Assembly: GCF_016907495.1 (NCBI RefSeq)
Contig: NZ_JAFBCC010000001.1
Span: forward strand, 186,001 to 250,000
DNA length: 64,000 nucleotides
Direction of reading: 5' to 3'
Source of the DNA: Arthrobacter tumbae
Lineage (GTDB): Bacteria; Actinomycetota; Actinomycetes; Actinomycetales; Micrococcaceae
Shown in pieces: positions 47,483-55,954 of the stretch (its first letter is position 1; each line of letters begins with the position of its first letter). Below the pieces are notes generated by a model. That model made no database searches. It was not told where the DNA came from and saw nothing but the letters and a program-made list of their open reading frames with translations. Made by a program: the position numbers and the translations under genes.

Positions 47483-48348
47483 GCCCCGCGGGCCAACTGC
47501 AACGGTTCAGCTTCGACGCCATCGGCACGGCCTGGCACATCGATACCGCGACGGAGTTGTCAGCGGAGGCCCGCGCCGCCGTCGTCCTGGTCATAGAACA
47601 GTACGACGCCGTCTACTCCCGTTTTCGTCCCGACTCGGTCATTTCTTCGCTCGCCGGCGGCGGCAGCGTTACCCTTCCGCCGTCCGGTGAGGCGCTGGGT
47701 GACCTCTACCGGAAGCTCTACCGGCTGACGGACGGGGCGATGTCTCCCCTGGTGGGGCGGTCCCTTGAACAGCTGGGGTACGACGCCGGATATTCCTTCA
47801 TGCCGCACGGCGGCCCTGTGCCTGCCGCTGTCTGGGACGGGACGTTCGAGTGGAGCGGAACCACGATCCGGTCCGAGCATCCGGTGACCCTGGATGTCGG
47901 AGCAGCCGGCAAAGGACAGCTCGTTGACCTCGTGTCCGCGGCACTGCGGGACGCCGGCTACCCGGAGCACACGGTTGACGCGGGCGGGGACATGCTGCAC
48001 CGCGGGCCCACACCGCTGCGGGTCGCCCTCGAGCACCCGTACGCCGCTGATTCGGCGATCGGGGTGGTGGACCTTCAGGACCGGGCGCTGTGCGCATCCG
48101 CCTCCAACCGGCGCCGCTGGGCGGACGGCCTGCACCACGTCCTGGATGCCACAACCGGACGATGCGTGGATACAGTGGTGGCTAGCTGGGTACTGGCCGA
48201 CGACGCAATGGTTGCGGACGCTCTCGCCACTGCCCTTTTCCTTGTTCCGCCCGACGTGCTGCTGGCCGAGTTCGACTTCGACTACGTCCGGATCAGCTCC
48301 GAGGGACGCGCACAGTATTCATCATTCCTGACAGGAGCGTTGTTCTAG
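47479..48348 (+). CDS. apbE: FAD:protein FMN transferase ApbE
   Basis: Covalently attaches FMN from FAD to Ser/Thr in [S/T]GA[T/S]-type motifs. 289 residues. Typical features are YDAVYSRFRPDSVIS, the flavin/Mg site TLDVGAAGKGQLVDLV, and DAGGDMLHRGP, with the Asp-Asp-Ala-type segment WVLADDAMVADALAT. No export signal is obvious, so it may act in the cytosol before secretion, or the N-terminus is unusual. Start GTG 47479 overlaps the upstream stop as GTGA. The neighbouring FMN-binding protein is the clear substrate. Confidence 0.92.
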   Translation: MSPAGQLQRFSFDAIGTAWHIDTATELSAEARAAVVLVIEQYDAVYSRFRPDSVISSLAGGGSVTLPPSGEALGDLYRKLYRLTDGAMSPLVGRSLEQLGYDAGYSFMPHGGPVPAAVWDGTFEWSGTTIRSEHPVTLDVGAAGKGQLVDLVSAALRDAGYPEHTVDAGGDMLHRGPTPLRVALEHPYAADSAIGVVDLQDRALCASASNRRRWADGLHHVLDATTGRCVDTVVASWVLADDAMVADALATALFLVPPDVLLAEFDFDYVRISSEGRAQYSSFLTGALF

Positions 48349-49860
48349 ATGGTCGGACAGCCGAAGTGGCTCACCAAACTCGACACGTTCCTTGGCCGCG
48401 CCACAATGTACCGGCTCGTACTGATTCTGCTGCTGATTCTGACGGCGTACGCGTTTGTCCTGTCCGGCCTTGGGCTCCTTGCCTTTACCCCGGCGGAGCT
48501 CGGCGCGACGCTGGCTACCGCCGTTATCGCCTCCTGGGGTGGCACGCGCGTCATGGCGATGATGCTCCGGACGCGCCCGCATACGGAATCCTCACTCATC
48601 ACCGGCCTGCTGCTCTTTTTCGTGATGTTTCCCTCGGACGACGCCGCCGGTGTGGGCGGGATTGCGCTGGCGGGCCTTCTGGCGGCCGCTTCGAAGTACC
48701 TGATCGCCGTCCGCGGCCGGCACATCTTCAATCCGGCCGCGTTCGGAGCAGCAGCGGTGACGCTGCTGGGCCTCGGCGCAGCCGCGTGGTGGGCAGCCAA
48801 TCCCGCCATGCTGCCTCTCGTGCTCATCTGCACCATCCTGATCCTGTACCGGACGCGGAAACTTTCCATGGGAGCCGTCTTCCTTGTCCTCGCCGTCGGG
48901 ATCCTGGTGGTGCGCCTCGCGGCCGGCGGCACGGATCCTATCGCTGCCCTGCAGCTCGTCTTTGTGTCGTACCCCGTCCTTTTCCTGCTCGGTTTCATGC
49001 TGACTGAGCCGCTGACCCTCCCGCCCCGGCGCTGGCAGCAGCTGCTGGTTGCCGCCGTCGTCGCCGTAGTGCTGGCACTGCAGATCAGTATTCCGCCGGT
49101 GTTCCTCGGACCGGAGTACGCCCTGCTGATCGGGAATGTGGTGGCTTTCGGCATGGGCCAGCGGCGGCGCATCCGCCTGCGTTTTGTGGGATCACGGCAG
49201 CTGACCCCGACCAGCGCGGAGGTCTCCTTCACTCCGGAGGCGCCCGTGCGGTTCGAACCAGGCCAGTACATGGAGCTCACCCTGCCGCATGCGCGGGCGG
49301 ACCGGCGCGGCCTTCGCCGCATCTTCAGCATCAGTTCAGCGCCCGACGACGGCACGGTCCGTTTTGGCCTGCGCCTCTCGGATCCGCCCAGCTCCTTCAA
49401 GGCGGCTCTCCTGAACCTGCGGCCAGGTGCTCCGGTCGATGCGACGAGTGTGGCGGGCGACTTCCTCCTCCCTGCCGATCCGTCAGTGCCGCTGATGCTG
49501 TTCGCCGGAGGAATCGGTGTCACGCCGTTCCTCAGCCAGCTGCGCTCGGCGGCAGGAGCAGAACGCGACATCGTCCTTGTCTACGTTGTGAGCGCACCGA
49601 GCGAGCTGGGCTACGTCGAGGAACTGGCGAACTTCCGGGTGATCCTGTTCTGTCCCGGCGATCCGGGACAGCTGCCTGCTGCCTGGACCCACGGCGGTGG
49701 AAGCTTCCCCAGCGCCGGGGAACTGCGCTCCTCGGTTCCGGACGTTGGCCGGCGGCGCGTCTATCTGTCGGGTTCGCCGGCCAACCTCGCACGGGCCAAA
49801 CCCGTCATTCGCGACGCCGGCGGGAAGTCCATCCGAACCGACGCATTCCTCGGCTACTAG
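48349..49860 (+). CDS. RnfD/NqrB-like membrane domain fused to a ferredoxin-reductase (FNR) domain
   Basis: 503 residues. Residues 20-265 have about nine or ten membrane helices with RnfD/NqrB hallmarks: HIFNPAAFG at 125-133 and FMLTEPLTLPP at 216-226 (analogous to FMATDPV). The Ser/Thr-Gly-Ala-Thr flavinylation site of canonical NqrB/RnfD is absent. Residues 275-503 are an FNR module: RRIFSIS at 323-329 binds FAD, AGGIGVTPF at 386-394 binds NAD(P)H. The fused protein could pass electrons from cytosolic NAD(P)H across the membrane to the exported FMN protein. Starts just after the apbE stop. Confidence 0.85.
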   Translation: MVGQPKWLTKLDTFLGRATMYRLVLILLLILTAYAFVLSGLGLLAFTPAELGATLATAVIASWGGTRVMAMMLRTRPHTESSLITGLLLFFVMFPSDDAAGVGGIALAGLLAAASKYLIAVRGRHIFNPAAFGAAAVTLLGLGAAAWWAANPAMLPLVLICTILILYRTRKLSMGAVFLVLAVGILVVRLAAGGTDPIAALQLVFVSYPVLFLLGFMLTEPLTLPPRRWQQLLVAAVVAVVLALQISIPPVFLGPEYALLIGNVVAFGMGQRRRIRLRFVGSRQLTPTSAEVSFTPEAPVRFEPGQYMELTLPHARADRRGLRRIFSISSAPDDGTVRFGLRLSDPPSSFKAALLNLRPGAPVDATSVAGDFLLPADPSVPLMLFAGGIGVTPFLSQLRSAAGAERDIVLVYVVSAPSELGYVEELANFRVILFCPGDPGQLPAAWTHGGGSFPSAGELRSSVPDVGRRRVYLSGSPANLARAKPVIRDAGGKSIRTDAFLGY

Positions 49861-49960
49861 GGCTTTGCTGAGCAGCGCCCGCAGGGGTTTCGTTCCGCCA
49901 ACTTTTCCCTGCTAAGCTTCATAAGTCCCTTTCGACCGCTGGTTAACGCCGGCTGGCCGT
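49861..49960 (+). other. Gap before tRNA-Arg
   Basis: 100 bases without a gene. It contains TAAGCT at 49913-49918, a possible tRNA -10 box; otherwise nothing recognisable. Confidence 0.3.
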
Positions 49961-50033
49961 GCCCTCGTAGCTCAGGGGATAGAGCGTCTGCCTCCGGAGC
50001 AGAAGGTCGTAGGTTCGAATCCTATCGAGGGCA
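49961..50033 (+). tRNA. tRNA-Arg (anticodon CCG, reads CGG)
   Basis: A 73-base cloverleaf. The acceptor stem GCCCTCG pairs with CGAGGGC before discriminator A; CCA is not encoded. The D-arm is GCTC-AGGGGAT-AGAGC, the anticodon stem TCTGC/GCAGA with loop CTCCGGA (anticodon CCG at 49994-49996), and the T-loop GTAGG-TTCGAAT-CCTAT. A T-run (CTTTTTC) follows directly and may end transcription. CGG is a frequent arginine codon in this high-GC DNA. Confidence 0.97.
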
Positions 50034-50114
50034 CTTTTTCGCATCCGCCGGGCTCGGCGGACTCCATCGCACCGCCTAGACTGATCCCACGGACGAACGA
50101 CGCGGGAGGCCTTG

Positions 50115-50888
50115 ATGCAGGTGCGCAGACCCCGTGCCGTGCGCGCCGATCCGCTCCTGTTTTTCGGCGTCCTGACCCTGCTGCTTGTCGTGGTTGCGGC
50201 CGGCTTCGTTGGACCGCTCACCGCCGTGGCACCGGAGCTGGAGCTGAACAACGGCGCCCTCCTTCCCACCGCTGAGCCCACCCCCTCCAACACGGATTCT
50301 GGACAGGACGAGTCGCGGGAACTTCCCGATGCAACGCGTTCCTCGCTGCCTATTGTGATTTTCACGATCGTTCTGCTCGCCTGCACCTTCTACCTCGTTT
50401 CCTTCCTTGCATCCCTTCGCCGCGAGAGGCTGCCGTACGCCCACCAGGTTGATTACGTGGATGATTCCAGCGCTGCCGGGAGCCCGGAAGCTGGCCGCGG
50501 GGGCGTCTTCGACGGTCTCGCGCTCGCCGAAGCAGAACTGCATGGACCAGCCGATTCAAGGAACGCGATCGTTGCCTGCTGGCTCGCCCTTGAGCGCGCA
50601 ACGTCGGCTGCAGGCCTCCCGCGAGTTCGCCAGGAAACGACGGCGGAATATGCCGGACGTGTACTCGCTGCATTCAATGCGCGGGCAAGCGATATCGCTG
50701 TCCTTCAACGACTCTATGACCGCGCGCGGTTCGGCGCAGGCACCAGCGGCCGGATGACTGAAGAAGACCTTGCAAGCGCACGGACGAGCCTCGGTGCCAT
50801 CAGTGCGGCCGTCAGTCTGCACGAGCCGGCAGCTCACCATCCTGGCCCGGCAATCACCCGCCCTTCGGCCCGGACGGACCACCCGTGA
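50115..50888 (+). CDS. DUF4129 domain membrane protein
   Basis: 257 residues. Two membrane helices lie at about 17-37 and 80-105, separated by an extracytoplasmic Glu/Pro-rich loop. The C-terminal half holds the DUF4129 domain (NAIVACWLALERATSAAGLP, then ETTAEYAGRVL). Start ATG 50115, with GGGAGG nine bases upstream. DUF4129 often occurs with MoxR, DUF58 and transglutaminase-like proteins, all thought to work in cell-envelope maturation. The stop overlaps the next GTG start. Confidence 0.87.
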   Translation: MQVRRPRAVRADPLLFFGVLTLLLVVVAAGFVGPLTAVAPELELNNGALLPTAEPTPSNTDSGQDESRELPDATRSSLPIVIFTIVLLACTFYLVSFLASLRRERLPYAHQVDYVDDSSAAGSPEAGRGGVFDGLALAEAELHGPADSRNAIVACWLALERATSAAGLPRVRQETTAEYAGRVLAAFNARASDIAVLQRLYDRARFGAGTSGRMTEEDLASARTSLGAISAAVSLHEPAAHHPGPAITRPSARTDHP

Positions 50889-51388
50889 CCGCGGGACAGT
50901 GGCGGGTAACGGCTCTGCTGGTGGTACTCGCCCTCGCGTCCGCACTCTTCCTCCGCCTCGATCCTGCGCACGCCGTCGTCCTGGTGACAGCGGCATTCAC
51001 AGCCGGGGTGGTGAACGGAATCCTTGACAATCTCGACGCCGACCGCCTGCCTGCTTTGAGCACGCCGCCACGGTCCAGGGGGCTGGCCGAGGTACAGGCC
51101 CTTGAGTTCTCGCTGTCCGGCTCCCAGTCCGGCGTGGGAATACGCGCAGTCAACCAACTGGCCGACCTCGCTGCCGCCGCGCTTGAATCGCGGCGGATAA
51201 ACCCCCTCACTATTGAAGGACCGCTTGCAACCCTCCTCGCTGCCCGGCGGGGAATTGACCCGTCAGCCGTGGTTGACGCAGGCGTGTTCGACGCCGCGAT
51301 GGATCAGCTGGAACAGCTGGTCCGGGCGGAACCGGACGTACTGCCCGGCCACCGCCGGCTATCCCCACCACCGAAGGATTCCCAATGA
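50885..51388 (+). CDS. Small two-helix membrane protein of the MoxR cluster
   Basis: 167 residues with two hydrophobic helices (about 6-24 and 30-50) and a cytosolic helical tail. No domain is recognised by eye. It overlaps both neighbours by four bases (GTGA and ATGA), so it is translationally tied to the DUF4129 and MoxR genes, and is presumably part of the same envelope complex. Confidence 0.75.
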   Translation: MTAGQWRVTALLVVLALASALFLRLDPAHAVVLVTAAFTAGVVNGILDNLDADRLPALSTPPRSRGLAEVQALEFSLSGSQSGVGIRAVNQLADLAAAALESRRINPLTIEGPLATLLAARRGIDPSAVVDAGVFDAAMDQLEQLVRAEPDVLPGHRRLSPPPKDSQ

Positions 51389-52362
51389 CGCGAAGCCTGA
51401 CACCGGAGCAAGCCGCCGCACGCTGCGGCGACGTCCTGAGCGAGATCGGAACAGTGGTGGTCGGCGTGGACGCCACCCTCAAACTGGCCCTCGGGGCAGT
51501 CCTGGCCGGTGGACACGTCCTGTTCGAGGACCTTCCCGGACTCGGCAAGACGCTGGCCGCAAAGACCATGGCGCAGGCTTTGGGACTGGGCTTCCGACGG
51601 TTGCAGTGCACACCGGACCTGCTGCCCTCCGACGTCACCGGCTCCTCCATCTTCGATCCGGCGGAACGTCGCTTCGAATTTGTGCCGGGCCCCGTCTTCA
51701 CCAATCTCCTGTTGGCGGACGAAATCAACCGTACCTCGCCCAAGACGCAGTCCGCCCTGCTGGAAGCCATGGCCGAAGCGCAGGTCTCGGTCGAGGGACG
51801 GACGCTTGTCCTCGATCAGCCCTTCCACGTGTTCGCCACAGCGAACCCGATTGAATTCGAGGGCACCTATCCGCTGCCCGAGGCGCAGCTGGACCGGTTC
51901 CTCATCCGCGTCGATGTCGGCTATCCGGAACCAACGGCCGAGCAGGACATCATTCGCCGTCGCCTCGACCGGGGTACGGAGGTGACCGCAGTGCGTATCG
52001 TCCTGGAACCGGGCGAACTCCTGGAGCTTCGACGGGCGGTCAACCGCGTCGAGGTGGATCCCGACGTCGTGGACTACGCGGTGCGGCTCACTGCCGCGAC
52101 CCGCTCGCATGACGCCGTCGATGTCGGCGCCTCCCCTCGGGGTTCGCAGGCGCTGGTCCTGCTCGGGCGTGCGCTGGCACTGATGGACGGCCGGGCATTT
52201 GTCCTTCCCGAGGACATCAAGCTGGGGACCACACCCGTACTCGCGCACCGCTTGACCCTGACCCCGGGTTCCTGGGCGCGCGGGATACGGGCAGCGGACG
52301 TCGTCGCACAGGTGGTGAACAGGGTGTCCACCCCGACCACCGCGTCAGCCCATGAGCGGTAG
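51385..52362 (+). CDS. MoxR family AAA+ ATPase
   Basis: A chaperone-type AAA+ ATPase that remodels partner proteins, often with DUF58/VWA proteins. 325 residues. Walker A is EDLPGLGKTLAAK, Walker B LLLADEINRTSP, sensor 1 FATANPIEFEGTYPLPEAQ, and sensor 2 is in the helix near ASPRGSQAL. Its ATG overlaps the upstream gene, and its stop overlaps the DUF58 start by 11 bases. Confidence 0.93.
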   Translation: MTRSLTPEQAAARCGDVLSEIGTVVVGVDATLKLALGAVLAGGHVLFEDLPGLGKTLAAKTMAQALGLGFRRLQCTPDLLPSDVTGSSIFDPAERRFEFVPGPVFTNLLLADEINRTSPKTQSALLEAMAEAQVSVEGRTLVLDQPFHVFATANPIEFEGTYPLPEAQLDRFLIRVDVGYPEPTAEQDIIRRRLDRGTEVTAVRIVLEPGELLELRRAVNRVEVDPDVVDYAVRLTAATRSHDAVDVGASPRGSQALVLLGRALALMDGRAFVLPEDIKLGTTPVLAHRLTLTPGSWARGIRAADVVAQVVNRVSTPTTASAHER

Positions 52363-53728
52363 GGACGGCTTTCGCCCTGGCGGACAGTGGAGCCTCGCCT
52401 CGATCACCATGATGGTGTGTCTCGTCGTCGGGCTGTTCGTGGGCCGGCCCGACGTCGTCGTGCTTGGTCTTCCACTCGCTTTCGCCGCCGCCTCGGGGTG
52501 GAGCGCACTCCGTCGGGCAGCCGATGGGCGCGCTGAATCTTCGACCGGCACGGATCCGGTGACATTCGGGATCGAGGCGGACCCCGTGGAGTCCGACGAC
52601 GGACACCGCAGCTTCCGCGTGGCCTCCGACGGTCCGGGCGGAATTGCCCTGATCCAGGCGGGCGCTCCGGGGCGGCCGGCTGTTTCCGCGCTTACGCTTG
52701 TCGGCGGTCCGTTCGCGGTTTCGGTTCCGGTTCCACGTTCCGGGCGGACGAGGGTGCTTGCGGTCGGTGCAGCCGTGCTGACCCTGGACGGTGTCATGCG
52801 CCAGGAGGCCCGGGAACTCGAGCCTGTTCGGTTGACCGTCCTGCCGGGGATCCGTGAAGCCAGGCTGCTTCCATTGCCGCATCGCCTGCGGGGGCACACC
52901 GGTGAGCACACCTCGCGAAACACGGGGGACGGCGGGGAGCTTCGGAGTATCGACGAGTTCCGCTCCGGGGACCAGCTGCGACGCATTGACTGGCGGGCAA
53001 CCGCCCGACAGTCCGCGAACGAAGATCGCCTTTACGTGCGCCGTTCCTATGCACGCTCCGAAGCAGGCGTCCACCTCGTTCTGGATACGGCACACGACTA
53101 TCCTGCGCGTCTGCACGCCTGGTTCCCGCTGCGCACCGGGCCCGTGAGCGAACTCAGCTCGCTCCACCTCGCCCGGGAAGCAGCCACACTGCTCGCTGCG
53201 TCCTATCTCGCCGCCGGTGACCGGGTAGGGCTCAACGATCTATCCGGCAGGCATTGGCCGGTGCGGGCTGCCGGCGGGCGCCGGCAGCTGGAGCTGATCC
53301 GCACTCATCTTGCCCTGATGGCGCCTTCCGGGCGGCCCGAGCGGCCCTTGCGCGATCCGGGTGCGCCGGCGGGTTCCCTCATCTACGTGGTGAGCACCTT
53401 CACTGACGAGGAACCGGTGAGGCTCATGCGGTCATGGCAGGCGACAGGTCACAGGGTTATCGGTGTGGACATTCTTCCTGTGCTGGAAGGCAGCGCCGCG
53501 TCCCCTTCCGGCCGCCGGGCCTCCCGTCTTGTACTGCTACGACGCCGCGAAGTGATGAACAGCCTGGCGGCGTCCGGGATGGCGGTTCTTGGCTACCGCG
53601 GCGAAGGATCGATGGATGGGGCCGGTGCGCTGGACTCGATTCCCGGGCAGCTTCCGCTCGAAACGGGGCTGGCGGCGTTGCGACGGCCGGCCGGACGCGC
53701 CCGGTCCGCAGCAGGCGGACCGGCATGA
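52352..53728 (+). CDS. DUF58 domain protein, MoxR partner
   Basis: 458 residues: two N-terminal membrane helices (about 14-50), then an extracytoplasmic or cytosolic beta-rich region, and the DUF58 signature RSIDEFRSGDQLRRIDWRAT followed by ARQSANEDRLYVRRSY. The VWA-like C-terminal part (VHLVLDTAHDYPAR and later LIYVVSTFTDEEPVRL) resembles MIDAS-type folds. It starts at ATG 52352 inside the MoxR coding end. Together with MoxR it probably helps assemble or mature an envelope complex. Confidence 0.9.
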   Translation: MSGRDGFRPGGQWSLASITMMVCLVVGLFVGRPDVVVLGLPLAFAAASGWSALRRAADGRAESSTGTDPVTFGIEADPVESDDGHRSFRVASDGPGGIALIQAGAPGRPAVSALTLVGGPFAVSVPVPRSGRTRVLAVGAAVLTLDGVMRQEARELEPVRLTVLPGIREARLLPLPHRLRGHTGEHTSRNTGDGGELRSIDEFRSGDQLRRIDWRATARQSANEDRLYVRRSYARSEAGVHLVLDTAHDYPARLHAWFPLRTGPVSELSSLHLAREAATLLAASYLAAGDRVGLNDLSGRHWPVRAAGGRRQLELIRTHLALMAPSGRPERPLRDPGAPAGSLIYVVSTFTDEEPVRLMRSWQATGHRVIGVDILPVLEGSAASPSGRRASRLVLLRRREVMNSLAASGMAVLGYRGEGSMDGAGALDSIPGQLPLETGLAALRRPAGRARSAAGGPA

Positions 53729-54270
53729 GGGGCAGCCTGAGGGGCGGCGCGAATACGCGCCCTCCGGCCGGGTCCGTCCGAACACTGGACATCGGACCCT
53801 CGTTTTCTGTGGGCTGGCTGCGGATCTTCGCCTTCGCGCTGTCTGCCGTTCTCGGTCTGTCGCTATGGCAGAACACTCCCCTGGTCCTCGTGCCGCTGGC
53901 CTTCTTCGCTGCCTCGGTGCTGGTTCCGGTCGTCCTGCTGCCGCTTGGATCGCTCCTGTTGATCGCAGGCAGCTATGCGGCGATTGTTCCGGGTGGATCC
54001 TGGGCGGTCTTCCCCTATGCCGCCGGCCTCCACCTGCTTTTCGTGTGCTACGCCCTGTTGCTCGGCATCCCGCGGCGAACCGATCTGAGCACCGCAGCGG
54101 CGCTGCAGTTTCTTGTTCGCGCCGGGAAGATTCAGTTGCTCGTACAGCCGGCGGCGGCCGTCGCCTTGCTCGTGCAGGACGCCGGAACTCAACCGGTGCT
54201 TGTCGCTATCGCCTGCGCTGCCCTGGGCGGATGGGCGTTCTGGCTGCTCAGGACGCTGCGGCGGACGTAG
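53725..54270 (+). CDS. Membrane protein completing the MoxR/DUF58 cluster
   Basis: 181 residues from ATG 53725 (ATGA overlap with the DUF58 stop). About five hydrophobic helices: RIFAFALSAVLGLSLW, VLVPLAFFAASVLVPVVLL, LLIAGSYAAIVPGG, AAGLHLLFVCYALLLG and others. It occupies the position of the usual TgpA-type transglutaminase-like protein, but no transglutaminase Cys/His/Asp domain is present. The last 23 bases overlap the end of the convergent DinB gene. Function unknown. Confidence 0.75.
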   Translation: MRGSLRGGANTRPPAGSVRTLDIGPSFSVGWLRIFAFALSAVLGLSLWQNTPLVLVPLAFFAASVLVPVVLLPLGSLLLIAGSYAAIVPGGSWAVFPYAAGLHLLFVCYALLLGIPRRTDLSTAAALQFLVRAGKIQLLVQPAAAVALLVQDAGTQPVLVAIACAALGGWAFWLLRTLRRT

Positions 54271-54829
54271 CATTCCTGCCGGGCCCGTGTGCCCAGAGGT
54301 CACGCAGCAGCGCGATCTCGGCAAGATGGTGGATCATCTCACGGTTGATGTGCTGAATCAGGGCAGCCATGGGAGCTTCCGCGAACGGGCCTTCGGCAGG
54401 TCCCACCGGCCGCTCCAGGCCAACGGGTGACAGCGAGGATACAGCGCTGTGCCAGTGCGCATACATGCCGTCCAACTGCTCGAGGGCACCATCGGCTGTT
54501 CCCGGATACTCATACGTTTCGTAGCTGACCGGCGCACCGCCGAAGTGGGACTCCAGCCGCCCTCCCAGCACGCCGACCAGGATGTGGCCAAACCGCCAGG
54601 CGATCGTGGTGACCGGGGCGGGCACCGGTTCAGGAACGGCGAAGTCGATCGTATAAGCTCCGCTGCCGACCTGCAGCGGCGCTGTGCCCGATCCCCGCGG
54701 TCTCACGCTCCAGCTACCGGGCACGGGCTCCCAGAAATACTCCTCATCACCCAGACCGTTCAATCGTGGCCGCGCGTGATTCTGCCAGTGCCACTGAAGC
54801 TGGTCGGTCAGTTCCCTGCGAATGTCCAT
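54248..54829 (-). CDS. DinB family metal-dependent hydrolase-like protein
   Basis: 193 residues from ATG 54829, with a four-helix DinB/YfiT fold expected. His clusters that may bind metal are seen in HWQNHARPRLNG, FGHILVG and NREMIHHLAEIAL. Actinobacterial DinB family proteins can be mycothiol- or bacillithiol-dependent S-transferases or thiol-linked detoxification enzymes; this is inference. Divergent from a WYL-domain regulator 86 bases away, which may control it. Its 3' end overlaps the MoxR cluster by 23 bases. Confidence 0.82.
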   Translation of the reverse strand: MDIRRELTDQLQWHWQNHARPRLNGLGDEEYFWEPVPGSWSVRPRGSGTAPLQVGSGAYTIDFAVPEPVPAPVTTIAWRFGHILVGVLGGRLESHFGGAPVSYETYEYPGTADGALEQLDGMYAHWHSAVSSLSPVGLERPVGPAEGPFAEAPMAALIQHINREMIHHLAEIALLRDLWAHGPGRNATSAAAS

Positions 54830-54915
54830 TGGTCTTTCCCTCCGTGTATGCGATGAGTTCAGTGTAGGAAGCATTGCGGACAGCAAGTGTCCGCATTGGT
54901 CGGTACCGTGGTGGC
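54830..54915. promoter_or_regulatory. Divergent promoter region between DinB and WYL regulator genes
   Basis: 86 bases between the two starts. It includes GTGTAGGAAGCATTGC and AGTGTCCGCATTGGTCGG but no convincing -10/-35 pair. As WYL regulators often act on their divergent neighbour, an operator may lie here. Confidence 0.3.
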
Positions 54916-55923
54916 ATGTTGGAAACCTCGGCGCGGCTACTCCAGCTCCTCTCCCTGCTTCAGCTAAGGCGCGAGTGGACGGGGCCCGCCCTCGCGGAAC
55001 GGATGTCCGTCACCGAGCGCACAGTCCGCAGGGACATCGGCAAGCTGCGCACTCTCGGCTACCCCATCCACGCCTCCCCCGGCATCGCCGGCGGCTACCA
55101 GTTGGGCGCCGGTGCCCAGCTGCCTCCGCTGCTGCTCGATGATGACGAAGCCCTCGCCGTTGCCATCGGATTGAGTGCCGTCACGGCGAGTCCTGTGTCG
55201 GGCCTCGGTGAAGCATCAGTCCGGGCTCTCACCAAGTTGGAACAGGTTCTTCCCGGCCGGCTCAGGCCGAAGTTCGCCGGCCTGCGTACCGCCGTCACCC
55301 GGATGGCTGCGGTCAGCACACCGGTCAACCCGGAAGTTCTCACTGCTTTATCAGCGGCCATCACCGAGCGCCGGGTGGTGGTCTTCCGCTACGCACGCCA
55401 TGACGGTGAATCCTCCCGGCGGGTCGTTGAGCCGGTTCGCCTCGTGGACACGGGCCGCAGATGGTATCTCGTGGCGTGGGACACCGGGCGGCAGGACTGG
55501 CGGACCTTCCGCGTGGACCGGTGCCAGAGCGTCCCGTCGCCGCGGGACAGATTTCCCGGACGTCCGCCTCCCGCCAAGGATCTTGCCGCCTACGTACAGA
55601 AGGCGATCACCCGCTCGCCGTACAGCCATGACATAGTGGTGCGGATCCACGCCCCTGCTGCTGACGTCAGCCAGCTGGTCCCACCCAATATCGCGGAACT
55701 CGAGGACGACGCCGGGAGCACCATTATGCGATTCGGCGCGGACTCGCTCGACTGGCCCCTGATGCACGTTGTGGCTCTGGGCTTCGACTTTGACATTCTC
55801 GAGCCCCGGGCCCTCCAGGAACACGCAATCACGGCTGCCGGGCGGCTGATCCGCGCGGCCGGGCCAGCCGCCCGCGCCACGGAGCCCGGCGTCGGCCATG
55901 GCCCAACCCGAAGTCCGTCATAG
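54916..55923 (+). CDS. Helix-turn-helix WYL-domain transcriptional regulator (YafY type)
   Basis: 335 residues from ATG 54916. The N-terminal HTH (MSVTERTVRRDIGKLRTLG) is of the HTH_11 type. The WYL domain lies near 130-230, with RRWYLVAWDTGRQDWRTF giving the Trp-Tyr-Leu signature, and a WCX-like C-terminal end. WYL proteins bind single-stranded nucleic acid or ligands and control DNA-damage or metabolic responses. Flanked by DinB and an AlkD-like gene, a DNA-damage link is attractive. Confidence 0.9.
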   Translation: MLETSARLLQLLSLLQLRREWTGPALAERMSVTERTVRRDIGKLRTLGYPIHASPGIAGGYQLGAGAQLPPLLLDDDEALAVAIGLSAVTASPVSGLGEASVRALTKLEQVLPGRLRPKFAGLRTAVTRMAAVSTPVNPEVLTALSAAITERRVVVFRYARHDGESSRRVVEPVRLVDTGRRWYLVAWDTGRQDWRTFRVDRCQSVPSPRDRFPGRPPPAKDLAAYVQKAITRSPYSHDIVVRIHAPAADVSQLVPPNIAELEDDAGSTIMRFGADSLDWPLMHVVALGFDFDILEPRALQEHAITAAGRLIRAAGPAARATEPGVGHGPTRSPS

Positions 55924-55954
55924 GCTGGACCCGGCACGAAGACAGGAGACCACC

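Noticed and set aside
47018..49860. Full Rnf or Nqr complex
   Set aside because: No RnfA/E/G/B/C or NqrA/D/E/F partners adjoin; only the RnfD/NqrB-like part is present.
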